Shown here piece by piece: positions 31,729 through 39,639 of a stretch of DNA of 64,000 nucleotides. Position 1 is the stretch's first letter. Each line of letters opens with the position of its first letter. The notes beneath the pieces are model-generated. The model was not told the origin of the DNA, did not search any database, and saw only the letters and a program-made list of their open reading frames with translations. The position numbers and the translations under genes are program-made. Source of the DNA: Actinoallomurus liliacearum (GTDB lineage Bacteria > Actinomycetota > Actinomycetes > Streptosporangiales > Streptosporangiaceae); contig NZ_BAABHJ010000001.1 of NCBI RefSeq assembly GCF_039542035.1, positions 1-64,000 on the forward strand, read 5' to 3'.

Positions 31729-33021
31729 CTACCGGCCGGATGTCTCACCCGGTTGTGGTGCCGTCGCGGTGGCCGGCAGCCGCAATCCTTCCGGCGGCGA
31801 CGCCAGGACCGCCTCATCGAATGACGGCGACACCTTCGTGAAGCGGAGGTCATGAAGATCGACCGTGCCCCCGGTGAACCGCGCGCCGCTGAAGGTGACC
31901 TCACCTTCGATGAAGCCCGCGCCGGTGAAGGTGACCGTGCCGCTGGTGAACTCCGCGTGGGTGAAGGAGATCTTGCCGACGATGAAGCCCGCGCCGCTGA
32001 AGATGACCTCACCGCCGGTGAAGTCCGCGCCGGAGAAGTCGACCGTGCTGCCGGTGAACTGCGCACCGCTGAAGTCGGCCGTACCGTCGATGAACACCGC
32101 GCCGGAGAAGTCGACCACGCCACTGGTGAACTGCGCGCCGCCGAAGGAGACCTCACCGCCGGTGAACTGCGCGCCGCTGAAGGAGACCGTGCCGCTGGTG
32201 ACTCTGGTGAACTCCGCGCCGGAGAAGTCGACCACGCCACCGGTGAACTCCGCGCGGGCGAAGGAGACCTCGCTCCGGAACTCCGCGCCGGCGAAGGAGA
32301 CCGTGCCGCCAGTGAACTCCGCGCCGGTGAAGGAGATCTCGCCGTCGATGAATTTTGCGTGGCTGAAGTCGCCGCCATCGAAGCGGGCGCCGGTGAAGTC
32401 GAAGTCGTGCCCCCGCCAGGACACACGGGCACCGGAACGCAGATGGGTGGTGATGACCTTGATGATCGCGTGGCGGACCTCCTGATTGCGGCCGAACACC
32501 AACCCCTCGGCCGCCGGGGCGCCCGAGCCCGGGTCGGGCTCATATGGCATACGCAGGTAGGCGCACAGCACGTCGATGCACGTCTGCCGACCGTGCTCCC
32601 AGTCATCGGCCAGGCCCGCCATCGCATAGATCCCCGCCAGCCGTACGGCGGCCTCATCGTGACCGAGCTGCCCGGCCGCGGTGGTGAACCGCTCGTTGAA
32701 CACCCGTACCCGGTCGCGGGTCTCGGCGACCTCGGCCACGCGCTGCTTGCGGTAGTTCATCACCAGCGCGGCCAGCGCGCCAGCCCCGGCGACCGTGCCC
32801 AGCACGAGCTTCAGCACATCCAGCAGATCCCCGACCGACAGATCCTTGTGCCGGGCCAGGTGCGGGAATCCCAGCACCGCCAGCGCCACAACGGTCACCA
32901 TCGCGAGCCCCACCGCCACGCTGAGGCCGGCGACGGCCAAGGCGCGACCGATCGGCCACAGGCCGGCCGTGGTCTCCCGCTCCCGCCGCAACCTCAGTTC
33001 CCAGACTTCGTCCTCGCGCAT
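31729..33021 (-). CDS. Membrane-anchored pentapeptide-repeat-like protein
   Basis: This 430-residue protein starts with a charged cytoplasmic segment, then two TM helices (about residues 24-50 and 70-88), a conserved linker (ERFTTAAGQLGHDEAAVRLA, then GIYAMAGLADDWEHGRQTCI) and a long array of FSGAxFTGGxVx units (about residues 206-398). The linker is typical of actinobacterial pentapeptide-repeat membrane proteins. The repeat period here is 12 residues, unlike the classical 5. It should form an extended beta-helix on the cytoplasmic side. Function is unknown; some pentapeptide proteins mimic DNA and bind gyrase. No operon partner is visible. Confidence 0.82.
   Translation of the reverse strand: MREDEVWELRLRRERETTAGLWPIGRALAVAGLSVAVGLAMVTVVALAVLGFPHLARHKDLSVGDLLDVLKLVLGTVAGAGALAALVMNYRKQRVAEVAETRDRVRVFNERFTTAAGQLGHDEAAVRLAGIYAMAGLADDWEHGRQTCIDVLCAYLRMPYEPDPGSGAPAAEGLVFGRNQEVRHAIIKVITTHLRSGARVSWRGHDFDFTGARFDGGDFSHAKFIDGEISFTGAEFTGGTVSFAGAEFRSEVSFARAEFTGGVVDFSGAEFTRVTSGTVSFSGAQFTGGEVSFGGAQFTSGVVDFSGAVFIDGTADFSGAQFTGSTVDFSGADFTGGEVIFSGAGFIVGKISFTHAEFTSGTVTFTGAGFIEGEVTFSGARFTGGTVDLHDLRFTKVSPSFDEAVLASPPEGLRLPATATAPQPGETSGR
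31830..32410. repeat. Tandem 36-bp coding repeat array (about 15 units)
   Basis: The DNA repeats units of about 36 bp with cores such as ccggagaagtcgaccg and gtgaactccgcgccgg (plus strand). Each encodes a 12-residue FxGAxFxxGxVx unit. One unit is longer (FTRVTSGTVS insertion, near 32210) and one shorter by a residue (FRSEVS, near 32280). Sequence similarity between units suggests expansion by slippage or recombination. Confidence 0.8.
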
Positions 33022-33189
33022 GAAGCGACCGTACGAAGCCGACGCGTTCCGTTAAGGGCATATACGCCGGACGTCCACATCCGGCCCGCGCCGTACCTGC
33101 ACGTTCGGAGTACTCCGCGGCACGAAGGCTCATTGAGGGCCTGGCGAGGCCGCCGAAACGCCGGTGACCGCGACGGCGATCCGGTCAGC

Positions 33190-33437
33190 GCCCATGCGAG
33201 CCTGAGTGACGAATACACCTACTGCGGCGGGCGTCACCATTCATGGTCGGCTTCGACTCGCATTCGCCCGCCGCACGGGACGGGTACTGGCGCGTCACCG
33301 TGCAGGATCCCGATTACGTACCGATGCCCGGTTCGTCCGACTATGTCGATACGGAGTACCGCACGACGATCACCGGTTTCGCCGCGTCACCCAAGACGGT
33401 GCGCAAGGGCCATCAGCTCAAGATCACCGGGATTTGA
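33190..33437 (+). pseudogene. Secreted actinobacterial protein fragment (frameshifted)
   Basis: Joining frames gives DEYTYCGGRHHS, then MVGFDSHSPAARDGYWRVTV, then DYVDTEYRTTITGFAASPKT and VRKGHQLKITG before a stop. The final 'SP-x-x-VRKG-x-x-x-x-x-G' motif is common in secreted actinomycete proteins that carry repeated beta-sandwich domains. Signal peptide and remaining domains are absent. The wider gap 33022-33565 contains no other recognisable gene. Confidence 0.5.
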
Positions 33438-33565
33438 AGGCGCCGAAGCAGCACAGACCGCAGCTCTGTACAGACTGATGTGCCCCGGGTCTGGTGGAGT
33501 CACTTTGGTTGACTTGCATGCCCGCAGTTCGCCCGAGTCGTGCCCCGGGCTCAGTTCAGCGGTCG

Positions 33566-34753
33566 TCAGGCGGGGAGCTGGTGCCAGACCTCGTCCAGGG
33601 CCATGCGCAGGGCGCCGGTCAGGATCGTGTCCTCGGCCAGACCGGAGATTCCCACGTCGGGTGGGGTGAGGGTCAGATCGGCCAGGTGCCGGGTGATGGC
33701 CGCGAGCAGGACGGGTCCGGCGCGGGCGACCCCGCCGCCGATCACGACCGCGTCGGGGGCCAGGACCAGGACGGCCGGCGCGATGGCGTGGGCGAAGGTC
33801 CTGGCGACGTCGTCCACGACGCGCTCGGCCACCGCGTCCCCGGTGGCGGCCGCGGCGAAGACGGCGGCGGCGTCGATCGGGCCGTCGCGCAGGACCGATT
33901 CGGGGTGCGTACGGGCGGCCCGACGGGCCTGTTCGGTGATGGCCTCGGCGCCGATGGCGCGTTCGAGGGGCCCCCTGCCGTCGTCAGTGTCGGGGACGCG
34001 ACCGGGTGGCCGGATGAAGCCGATCTCGCCCGCCGCCCCGGTGCCCCGGTGGAGGCGCCCGTCGATCACGACGCCGGCGCCGAGCCGCTCTCCCCATTGG
34101 ACGGCCAGCAGAGTGCCGGGCCCGGCCCGTTCCCTCGCAACGGCCAGGGCGGCGAGGTTGGCGTCGTTCTCCACCCGCACCGGGCAGCGGAACCGGTCGC
34201 GGAGATGATCGGAGAGGTTCACCGAGGTCCATCCCGACACGCTGGGCGCCAGGAGGATCCGGCCAGATCCGGAGTCGACGATCCCAGGGGTGGCGACGAC
34301 CACCGCGGCGATCTCGTCCGCATCGAAGCCGGCCTCCTCGAGGACGCGCGCGATGACCGCGTCGACCACGGTCAGGAGGCGGCTGGCCCTGTTGTGGTCG
34401 ACCGATCGGCGCACCGCGGCCAGGCGGCGGCCGGCCAGGTCGTCGATCCCCGCGCTGACCGTGTGCGGGCCGACGTCGAGGCCCAGCACGGGTGCGGCGC
34501 GGCCCCGGAGGGAGACGCGGACGGCCGGACGGCCGCCCTTCCGGGAGGCGGCGGCCGGGTGGTGGTGCTGGACCCAGCCCGCCTCGACCAGATCCTCCAC
34601 CGCCTGGCCCACGGTGGGACGGGTGAGGCCGGTCAGCTTGACCAGTTCGGCCAGCCGTACGGGGTCGGGTGCGCAGTCGCGCACCGCACGCAGCACGGAA
34701 GCGGTGTTGAGGCGGCGCAGAACGGGAGTGCCGACCGCACGCTCGTCTCCCAT
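33566..34753 (-). CDS. ROK-family transcriptional regulator
   Basis: The ATG at 34751-34753 is preceded by GGAGG at five bases, giving 395 residues. An N-terminal MarR-like winged HTH (NTASVLRAVRDCAPDPVRLA, LTRPTVGQAVEDLVEAGW) is joined to a sugar-kinase-like ROK domain (VLGLDVGPHTVSAGIDDLAG, VVVATPGIVDSGSGRI, VENDANLAALAVARE). The usual zinc motif CxCGxxGCxE after GEIG is absent: the sequence reads GEIGFIRPPGRVPDTDDGRG. Metal binding is therefore unlikely. It is divergent from the GH89 gene, 115 bp apart, and probably represses it until an amino sugar binds (inference). Confidence 0.9.
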   Translation of the reverse strand: MGDERAVGTPVLRRLNTASVLRAVRDCAPDPVRLAELVKLTGLTRPTVGQAVEDLVEAGWVQHHHPAAASRKGGRPAVRVSLRGRAAPVLGLDVGPHTVSAGIDDLAGRRLAAVRRSVDHNRASRLLTVVDAVIARVLEEAGFDADEIAAVVVATPGIVDSGSGRILLAPSVSGWTSVNLSDHLRDRFRCPVRVENDANLAALAVARERAGPGTLLAVQWGERLGAGVVIDGRLHRGTGAAGEIGFIRPPGRVPDTDDGRGPLERAIGAEAITEQARRAARTHPESVLRDGPIDAAAVFAAAATGDAVAERVVDDVARTFAHAIAPAVLVLAPDAVVIGGGVARAGPVLLAAITRHLADLTLTPPDVGISGLAEDTILTGALRMALDEVWHQLPA

Positions 34754-34799
34754 TGTTTCCTCCGAAAGATCCACTGGCCCCCTTGACCCCAGAGTCCCG

Positions 34800-34858
34800 C
34801 ATGCACATTATGAGTGCGAGGTTTTGTAAAGACCTTAATAAACTTCCTTCGCTGGAGG
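34800..34858. promoter_or_regulatory. GH89 promoter region, candidate ROK operator
   Basis: Between the divergent ROK and GH89 genes is a conspicuously AT-rich block, gttttgtaaagaccttaata then aacttcc (34821-34847). It contains the pseudo-palindrome AAG-accttaataaa-CTT. ROK regulators of actinobacterial glycan genes bind AT-rich AAG/CTT-type inverted repeats, so this is the likely operator. GGAGG at 34854-34858 is the ribosome site for the GTG at 34869. Confidence 0.5.
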
Positions 34859-34868
34859 TGCCGCCATC

Positions 34869-37800
34869 GTGCTGGGCCGACGACCAGGAAGACGATCGGG
34901 CATCAGGCGCCGATCTCGTACACTCATCGCCGCCATGGCGGCGGCGCTGGCCGTGCCGCTGGCCGTGACGCCACCGGCGACAGCGGAACCCACACGCGCG
35001 ACGGCCGCCGCGCGTGACAACGGACCGGCCGCCCAGGCGCTGGAGCGGATCCTCGGTAAGAGCCGGGCCGACCAGATCACGCTCCGGACGATCGACAAGG
35101 GCACGGGCGCCGACCGTTTCCAGGTCTCCGCCGAGGGCGGGCACCTGTTGGTCGCGGGCACCTCCCCGGCCGTGCAGCTCACCGGGTTCGGCTGGTACCT
35201 GCGCAAGGTCGCGCACGCCAACGTCTCGATCGGCGGTTCGCAGCTCGACCTTCCCGCGCGGTTGCCGCTGCCGTCCGCGCCGATCGCGCAGGACGCGTCG
35301 GTCGCCAACCGGTTCGCGCTCAACGACACCAATGAGGGATACGGCGGCGCGTACCTGAGCTGGCAGGAGTGGGAACACCGCCTCGACGTGCTCGCACTGC
35401 TCGGCATCAACCAGGTGCTGGTTTACGAGGGGCAGGAGGCCGTCTACGAGCAGGCTTTCCAGCAGTTCGGCTACAGCGCGGCGGATATGCGGAAGTGGAT
35501 CCCCGAGCCGGCCCACCAGTCGTGGTGGCTGCTGCAGAACATGTGCTGCACCGGCTCACCGATCTCCCAGCAACTGATCGACCGTCGCGCCGCGCTCGCC
35601 CGGCGCATCATCGACCGGCTGCGCGAACTGGGCATGACGCCGGTGCTCCCCGGCTACTACGGCACGGTCCCAACGGACTTCGCCACACGGAACCCGGGGG
35701 CGAACACCGTCCCGCAGGGCGCCTGGAACGGCCTGCAGCGTCCCGACTGGCTCGATCCGACCGGACCGCAGTTCGGCAAGGTCGCGGCGGCGTTCTACCA
35801 GGCACAGACCAAGCTTTTCGGCGCCTCCACGATGTACAAGATGGACCTGCTGCACGAGGGCGGCACCGCCGGGTCGGTACCGGTGGGCCCGGCGTCGAAG
35901 GCCGTCCAGGACGCGCTCGAGGCCGCCCACCCGGGTGCGATCTGGGTGATCCTCGGCTGGCAGGGCAATCCCCTTCCGGCGACGCTCCAGGCGGTCGACC
36001 GATCGAAGATGTTCGTCGTGGACGGCCTCAGCGAACAGCCCGGGATCACCGACCGCGACAAGGACTTCCTCGGCACTCAGTACGCCTTCGGCACGATCTG
36101 GAACTTCGGCGGCCACCAGAACTTCGGTGCCGGCCTCACCGTGTGGAACGAGAAGTTCAACGCCTGGCGCGCCAAACCGGGCAACGCCATGAACGGCATC
36201 GCGCTGATGCCCGAGGCCATCGACAACAACCCGGCCGCGGTGGAGTTCTTCGCCGACATGCCGTGGGAGAACGGCCCGGTCGACATGGACGCCTGGTTCG
36301 CCGAGTACGCCACCGCCCGCTACGGTGCCGCCGACCCGCACGCCGTGGCGGCCTGGCAGATCATCGAGCGCACGGCGTACTCCTGGCCCGCGGGCAAGGA
36401 CACCCGGCACGTGACCGCCCTGTTCGATGACCAGCCGAGCCTCACCGACACCGGACAGGCGGCGCTGCAGTACGACCCCGCCGAGTTCGAGAAGGCACTG
36501 CACGAGCTCCTTCAGGTGGATCCGCGGCTGCGCCACTCCGACGCGTACCGCTACGACCTCGTCGATGTCACTCGTCAGGTGCTCGCCAACCGCAGCAGAG
36601 CACTCCTGCCGCAGATCCTCGCCGCCTATCGCGACCGCGACAGCGCCGCCTTCGGGCGACTCACCGACCGGTGGATGGCCGAGATGAGGCTGATGGACGA
36701 GGTGCTCGGCGCCGATTCGCACTTCCTGCTCGGCACGTGGCAGCAGGAGGCGGCCCGCCAGGCCGCGAACCCGAAGGAGGCCGCGACCCTTGATTACGAC
36801 CTGAAGTCGCTGGTGACACTGTGGCAGACCGAGAGCCCCGGGATCCAGGACTACGCGCGCCGGGACTTCAACGGCCTGGTCGGCGGCTACTACGCCGAGC
36901 GCTGGAAGATGTTCTTCGGCGTGCTGAAGAACTCGCTGAAGACCGGTGACGAGCCGCAGCTGATCGACTGGCGCGCGGTCGCCGAAAGCTGGGCGCGCGC
37001 GGGCACCCGCTACGCGGCCGTGCCGCACGGCGACGCCTACCGACTGGCCACGAAGGCGGCCGACGAGACGTCCGGTGTGCTGACCCTCGCCTCCGACCGG
37101 AAGGGTGTCACCCCGGGCGGTACCGTCCACGTCACCGCGACCTTCACGAGCGACTCGGCGCTGAGCACCGCGTACAAGGTGGGCTTCGAGTTGACCGCGC
37201 CACACGGCTACGCCGTCCGCCCCGCGACCGGCACCACCGGCCCCGGAAACGACGTCGATCCCGGCAAGACCGCGACCGCGACCTGGACGGTGACCGCCCC
37301 GGCCGACGCCGCGGCCGGTTCCCTGCCCGACCTGAACGCCACGGCCTCCTGGCGTACCGCCGCGGGCGCGTCCGGACGGGCGACCGCACACTCCCTCCTC
37401 ATGGTCGGCGGGAGTACGGTCGCGGCGCCGTATAAGACGGCTGCCTCCGCACCGGCCGAGTTCGCGCGAACGGGCGATACGACGGGCATCGCCGCCGGTG
37501 GCAAGGACATGTGGGGTGCCACCAACGAACTCGCGACCGTCTACGAGGGTGGTGGGCTCACCTCAGGCCACGCGGTGTCCACGAAGGTGACCAAGCTGGA
37601 CGGTGCGTCCCCGTCGACCCGCGCCGGCCTGGTCGTCAGCAACGACCTGTCCAGAACCGGGTCCGCCGGGTACGCCGACATCGCCGTCACACCCGAGCAC
37701 GGCTGCGCCTTCTCCTATGACGCCGACGGCGACGGCAGCCTCGATCACATGACCGAGGTCGGCGGGTTCACCGCCGGCGAGGTCTACGTGCGACTGCGCA

Positions 37801-38423
37801 CGGACGGCGGCCGCGTGACCGGCTCCTGCAGCTCCGACGACAAGAACTGGACCGTGATCGGATCCGGCACGGTCGCCGGCGCGTCGGGCACGCAGGACGT
37901 CGGCATGTTCGTCAGCGCGGTCAACGCCCACACCGCGCAGGAGGCGATCGCGCTCTTCGCCGGCGGCATCGCCGACGCGCCCGATAGCTCCCGCGATGGG
38001 TCCGGCGACGTCCTGCAAAGCCTCCACAAGCCGGTGACGGCACTGTCGTCGGAGTCCGGCCACCCGGCCGAGGCCGCCAACGACGGCAGCCGCGCCAACT
38101 CCCCGTACTGGGGCGGGCCGATGACGTACGGCCAGACCTGGTGGCAGGTCGACCTCGGCGCGGTCGATGACGTGTCCCGCGTCAACGTCCGCAACTATGT
38201 CGACGGCACCCGTTACTACACCTACCGGCTGGAGGGCAGCGCCGACGGCACCCACTGGTTCACCGTCGGCGGCCGGAACGGGCCCGGCCCCGCCACCGAC
38301 GCGGGCGACACGATGAACACCGAGGCCAAGGCCCGGTACGTCCGGGTGACCGGCCTAGGCAACACCGCCAACGCCACCTTCCACCTCACCGAGGTCAGCG
38401 TCTACGGCACCCCGACGTCCTAG
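34869..38423 (+). CDS. Secreted GH89 alpha-N-acetylglucosaminidase with accessory domains
   Basis: This 1184-residue enzyme starts at GTG 34869. A signal peptide (to about residue 40) precedes the NAGLU N-terminal domain, the catalytic barrel (NEGYGGAYLSWQEWEHRLDV, GMTPVLPGYYGTVP, TMYKMDLLHEGG, AIWVILGWQGNPLP) and the helical C-terminal domain (DYARRDFNGLVGGYYAERWK). By comparison with human NAGLU, catalytic glutamates correspond to E330 (HEGG) and E449 (MPEAIDNN). Downstream are a NEW3-type beta domain (about 740-835), a further beta domain and a terminal F5/8-type/CBM32 discoidin domain (about 1055-1184, WWQVDLGAVDDVSRVNVRNY). It removes terminal alpha-linked GlcNAc from glycans or mucin-type/heparan-like material outside the cell. 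Confidence 0.95.
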   Translation: MLGRRPGRRSGIRRRSRTLIAAMAAALAVPLAVTPPATAEPTRATAAARDNGPAAQALERILGKSRADQITLRTIDKGTGADRFQVSAEGGHLLVAGTSPAVQLTGFGWYLRKVAHANVSIGGSQLDLPARLPLPSAPIAQDASVANRFALNDTNEGYGGAYLSWQEWEHRLDVLALLGINQVLVYEGQEAVYEQAFQQFGYSAADMRKWIPEPAHQSWWLLQNMCCTGSPISQQLIDRRAALARRIIDRLRELGMTPVLPGYYGTVPTDFATRNPGANTVPQGAWNGLQRPDWLDPTGPQFGKVAAAFYQAQTKLFGASTMYKMDLLHEGGTAGSVPVGPASKAVQDALEAAHPGAIWVILGWQGNPLPATLQAVDRSKMFVVDGLSEQPGITDRDKDFLGTQYAFGTIWNFGGHQNFGAGLTVWNEKFNAWRAKPGNAMNGIALMPEAIDNNPAAVEFFADMPWENGPVDMDAWFAEYATARYGAADPHAVAAWQIIERTAYSWPAGKDTRHVTALFDDQPSLTDTGQAALQYDPAEFEKALHELLQVDPRLRHSDAYRYDLVDVTRQVLANRSRALLPQILAAYRDRDSAAFGRLTDRWMAEMRLMDEVLGADSHFLLGTWQQEAARQAANPKEAATLDYDLKSLVTLWQTESPGIQDYARRDFNGLVGGYYAERWKMFFGVLKNSLKTGDEPQLIDWRAVAESWARAGTRYAAVPHGDAYRLATKAADETSGVLTLASDRKGVTPGGTVHVTATFTSDSALSTAYKVGFELTAPHGYAVRPATGTTGPGNDVDPGKTATATWTVTAPADAAAGSLPDLNATASWRTAAGASGRATAHSLLMVGGSTVAAPYKTAASAPAEFARTGDTTGIAAGGKDMWGATNELATVYEGGGLTSGHAVSTKVTKLDGASPSTRAGLVVSNDLSRTGSAGYADIAVTPEHGCAFSYDADGDGSLDHMTEVGGFTAGEVYVRLRTDGGRVTGSCSSDDKNWTVIGSGTVAGASGTQDVGMFVSAVNAHTAQEAIALFAGGIADAPDSSRDGSGDVLQSLHKPVTALSSESGHPAEAANDGSRANSPYWGGPMTYGQTWWQVDLGAVDDVSRVNVRNYVDGTRYYTYRLEGSADGTHWFTVGGRNGPGPATDAGDTMNTEAKARYVRVTGLGNTANATFHLTEVSVYGTPTS

Positions 38424-38761
38424 CCGCCCGGCGGATACCGGCCGTGGCCGCCTCCGGCATACCGCTGCGGCCGGTACCGCCCCGAGTTGAATTCGCACCC
38501 GCGAGGCCAGACCCACCCCATCGCCAGGTCGCCGGTGAGGTTGGGCGTCGCGCTGTGGGCCAGGCGGGCGTTGTCGAACGTGCGGTCGCCCGCGCGCAGA
38601 GGAACGGTGACGCGTCGGGCCCGCTCCCCTGAGCGACGGCAGAGGGATGACCCGGCAGGCGGGACCTGTGGGGTGAGGGACCAGACCGCAGCATCACCGG
38701 TCGACGACGGTGCGCACGCGGCGGCGAGCCGTGCGTCCGTGAGTGAGCGTGGGCCGGGCAT
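38420..38761 (-). CDS. Possible protein, unrecognised (113 aa)
   Basis: The frame overlaps the GH89 stop by 4 bases, convergently. It reads SLTDARLAAACAPSSTGDAA, TFDNARLAHSATPNLTGDLA and MGWVWPRGCEFNSGRYRPQR. There is no signal peptide and no recognised motif. It may be a fragment of a larger protein. Confidence 0.25.
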   Translation of the reverse strand: MPGPRSLTDARLAAACAPSSTGDAAVWSLTPQVPPAGSSLCRRSGERARRVTVPLRAGDRTFDNARLAHSATPNLTGDLAMGWVWPRGCEFNSGRYRPQRYAGGGHGRYPPGG

Positions 38762-38782
38762 CCCCCACAGCGTACTTTCGCC

Positions 38783-38810
38783 ATAAGTCGTGCATGGCTG
38801 TACGGCTTAT
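38783..38810. promoter_or_regulatory. Imperfect 12-bp-arm palindrome
   Basis: ATAAGTCGTGCA (38783-38794) and TGTACGGCTTAT (38799-38810) pair at 10 of 12 positions around 4 bases. A related TGTACGCCTAC follows at 38825. The area is AT-richer than its surroundings and lies just before the ATG of the decayed frame at 38851, so it looks like an operator-promoter. Confidence 0.45.
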
Positions 38811-38850
38811 GTGTTAGCGTATGTTGTACGCCTACAGGGAAGGTGCCGGG

Positions 38851-39170
38851 ATGGCCACGCGCGGAGATCCGAACAGACCCCAGCTTGGAAGCCTCATCGG
38901 GAGGCGAGAGCCCTCTTCCTCGCCGTCGGGCCCGCCGATCTTCGTCCCCTGCGCAGCGCCTGGGCGACCCTGCTCCAACGGCAGCGCGTCCCGCCGATGA
39001 AACCGCACGGCGGCCGGTTCGGGGCGGCCACCGACTTCCTGATCGGAACCGGCTGACGCGTACCGCTGCGAGTACGGGGAGCACGCGTACGACCAGTGGT
39101 CCGTCGACGAACTCCTCGACCTGATCGCTCGTGCTCCGCGCCCCGCGTCACACGCTCGGTGAGCGTCATG
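38851..39170 (+). pseudogene. Decayed gene, unrecognised (two frameshifts)
   Basis: The ATG at 38851 starts MATRGDPNRPQLGSLIG. Continuing coding sense needs a shift into REARALFLAVGPADLRPLRS then AWATLLQRQRVPPMKPHGGR, and another into YRCEYGEHAYDQWSVDELLD then LIARAP. The joined product would be about 105 residues. I do not recognise the family. Its palindromic promoter region suggests a self-regulated small gene, perhaps toxin-antitoxin-like (speculative). Confidence 0.35.
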
Positions 39171-39307
39171 GACCCCGGTCTCCGACCGCACCGAGGACGC
39201 CACACGCTCCTGCGGTGGCCTCTGACCTTTTCGAACATCCCACTTCTCTGTCGGGCGAGCCGCGCCTGAAGGGATATCCGGGAGAGATGCTTCATCGCCT
39301 ATAAGCG

Positions 39308-39352
39308 AAGGAGGTGAATGACATGGGTCCCGCTGGCTGGTTTCCGTTTTAA
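39308..39352 (+). CDS. Nine-codon ORF (MGPAGWFPF) behind a perfect Shine-Dalgarno
   Basis: The ORF itself is 39323-39352; AAGGAGGTGA at 39308-39317 is fully complementary to the 16S rRNA 3' end at optimal spacing. After the TAA the frame continues LDEMDSLGLWAIGSSDQVGW up to a hairpin. The MGP start followed by an acidic, Trp-containing tail recalls the bottromycin precursor, whose core GPVVVFDC follows the start Met and whose follower ends EMEELESWGAWDG. A damaged YcaO gene, the enzyme class that modifies such peptides, lies 0.3 kb away on the other strand. Either the 9-mer is the product, or the precursor acquired a stop. The resemblance is short and may be chance. Confidence 0.45.
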   Translation, partial: KEVNDMGPAGWFPF

Positions 39353-39402
39353 TTAGATGAGATGGATTCTTTAGGTCTCTGGGCCATCGGCTCATCGGAT
39401 CA

Positions 39403-39437
39403 GGTGGGGTGGCGAAGTGTTTTTTCGCCACCCCACC
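39403..39437. terminator. Strong hairpin between convergent tiny ORF and YcaO remnant
   Basis: GGTGGGGTGGCGAA (39403-39416) and TTCGCCACCCCACC (39424-39437) are perfectly complementary over 14 bp with a 7-base T-rich loop (gtgtttt). It is placed between two converging units and probably ends both. Confidence 0.8.
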
Positions 39438-39639
39438 CGCCATTCTGCCGAGTCGCTCCAGCAGTAGGATGCCGTAGCCCACCCTGCTCAGCAGATGCGA
39501 ACTTTGGGATGATTTAGCGTCGGCGTGCGGGAGGCACTTCTTTTGCCGATGACTCGATCGCTGAATAAGTGCCATCGTTGGCGATTCCTCCTTTCGGTGA
39601 TGCCAGATCGCAGTACTGGGTTGGCCGTAACGAGTAGGT

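Noticed and set aside
31830..32410. 36-bp repeats considered as a CRISPR array
   Set aside because: The repeats are contiguous without unique spacers and encode a regular 12-residue protein motif.
31852..33669. A 605-codon plus-strand frame rich in GE/GD repeats
   Set aside because: It is the antisense reading of the 36-bp repeat array; the minus strand has TM helices, a conserved linker and the beta-helix pattern.
35556..37391. A 611-codon minus-strand frame
   Set aside because: Antisense to the GH89 catalytic region, which aligns with NAGLU over its whole length.
39403..39437. Hairpin considered as a riboswitch or attenuator
   Set aside because: A simple 14-bp stem between converging units is better explained as a bidirectional terminator; no conserved aptamer-like structure was seen.
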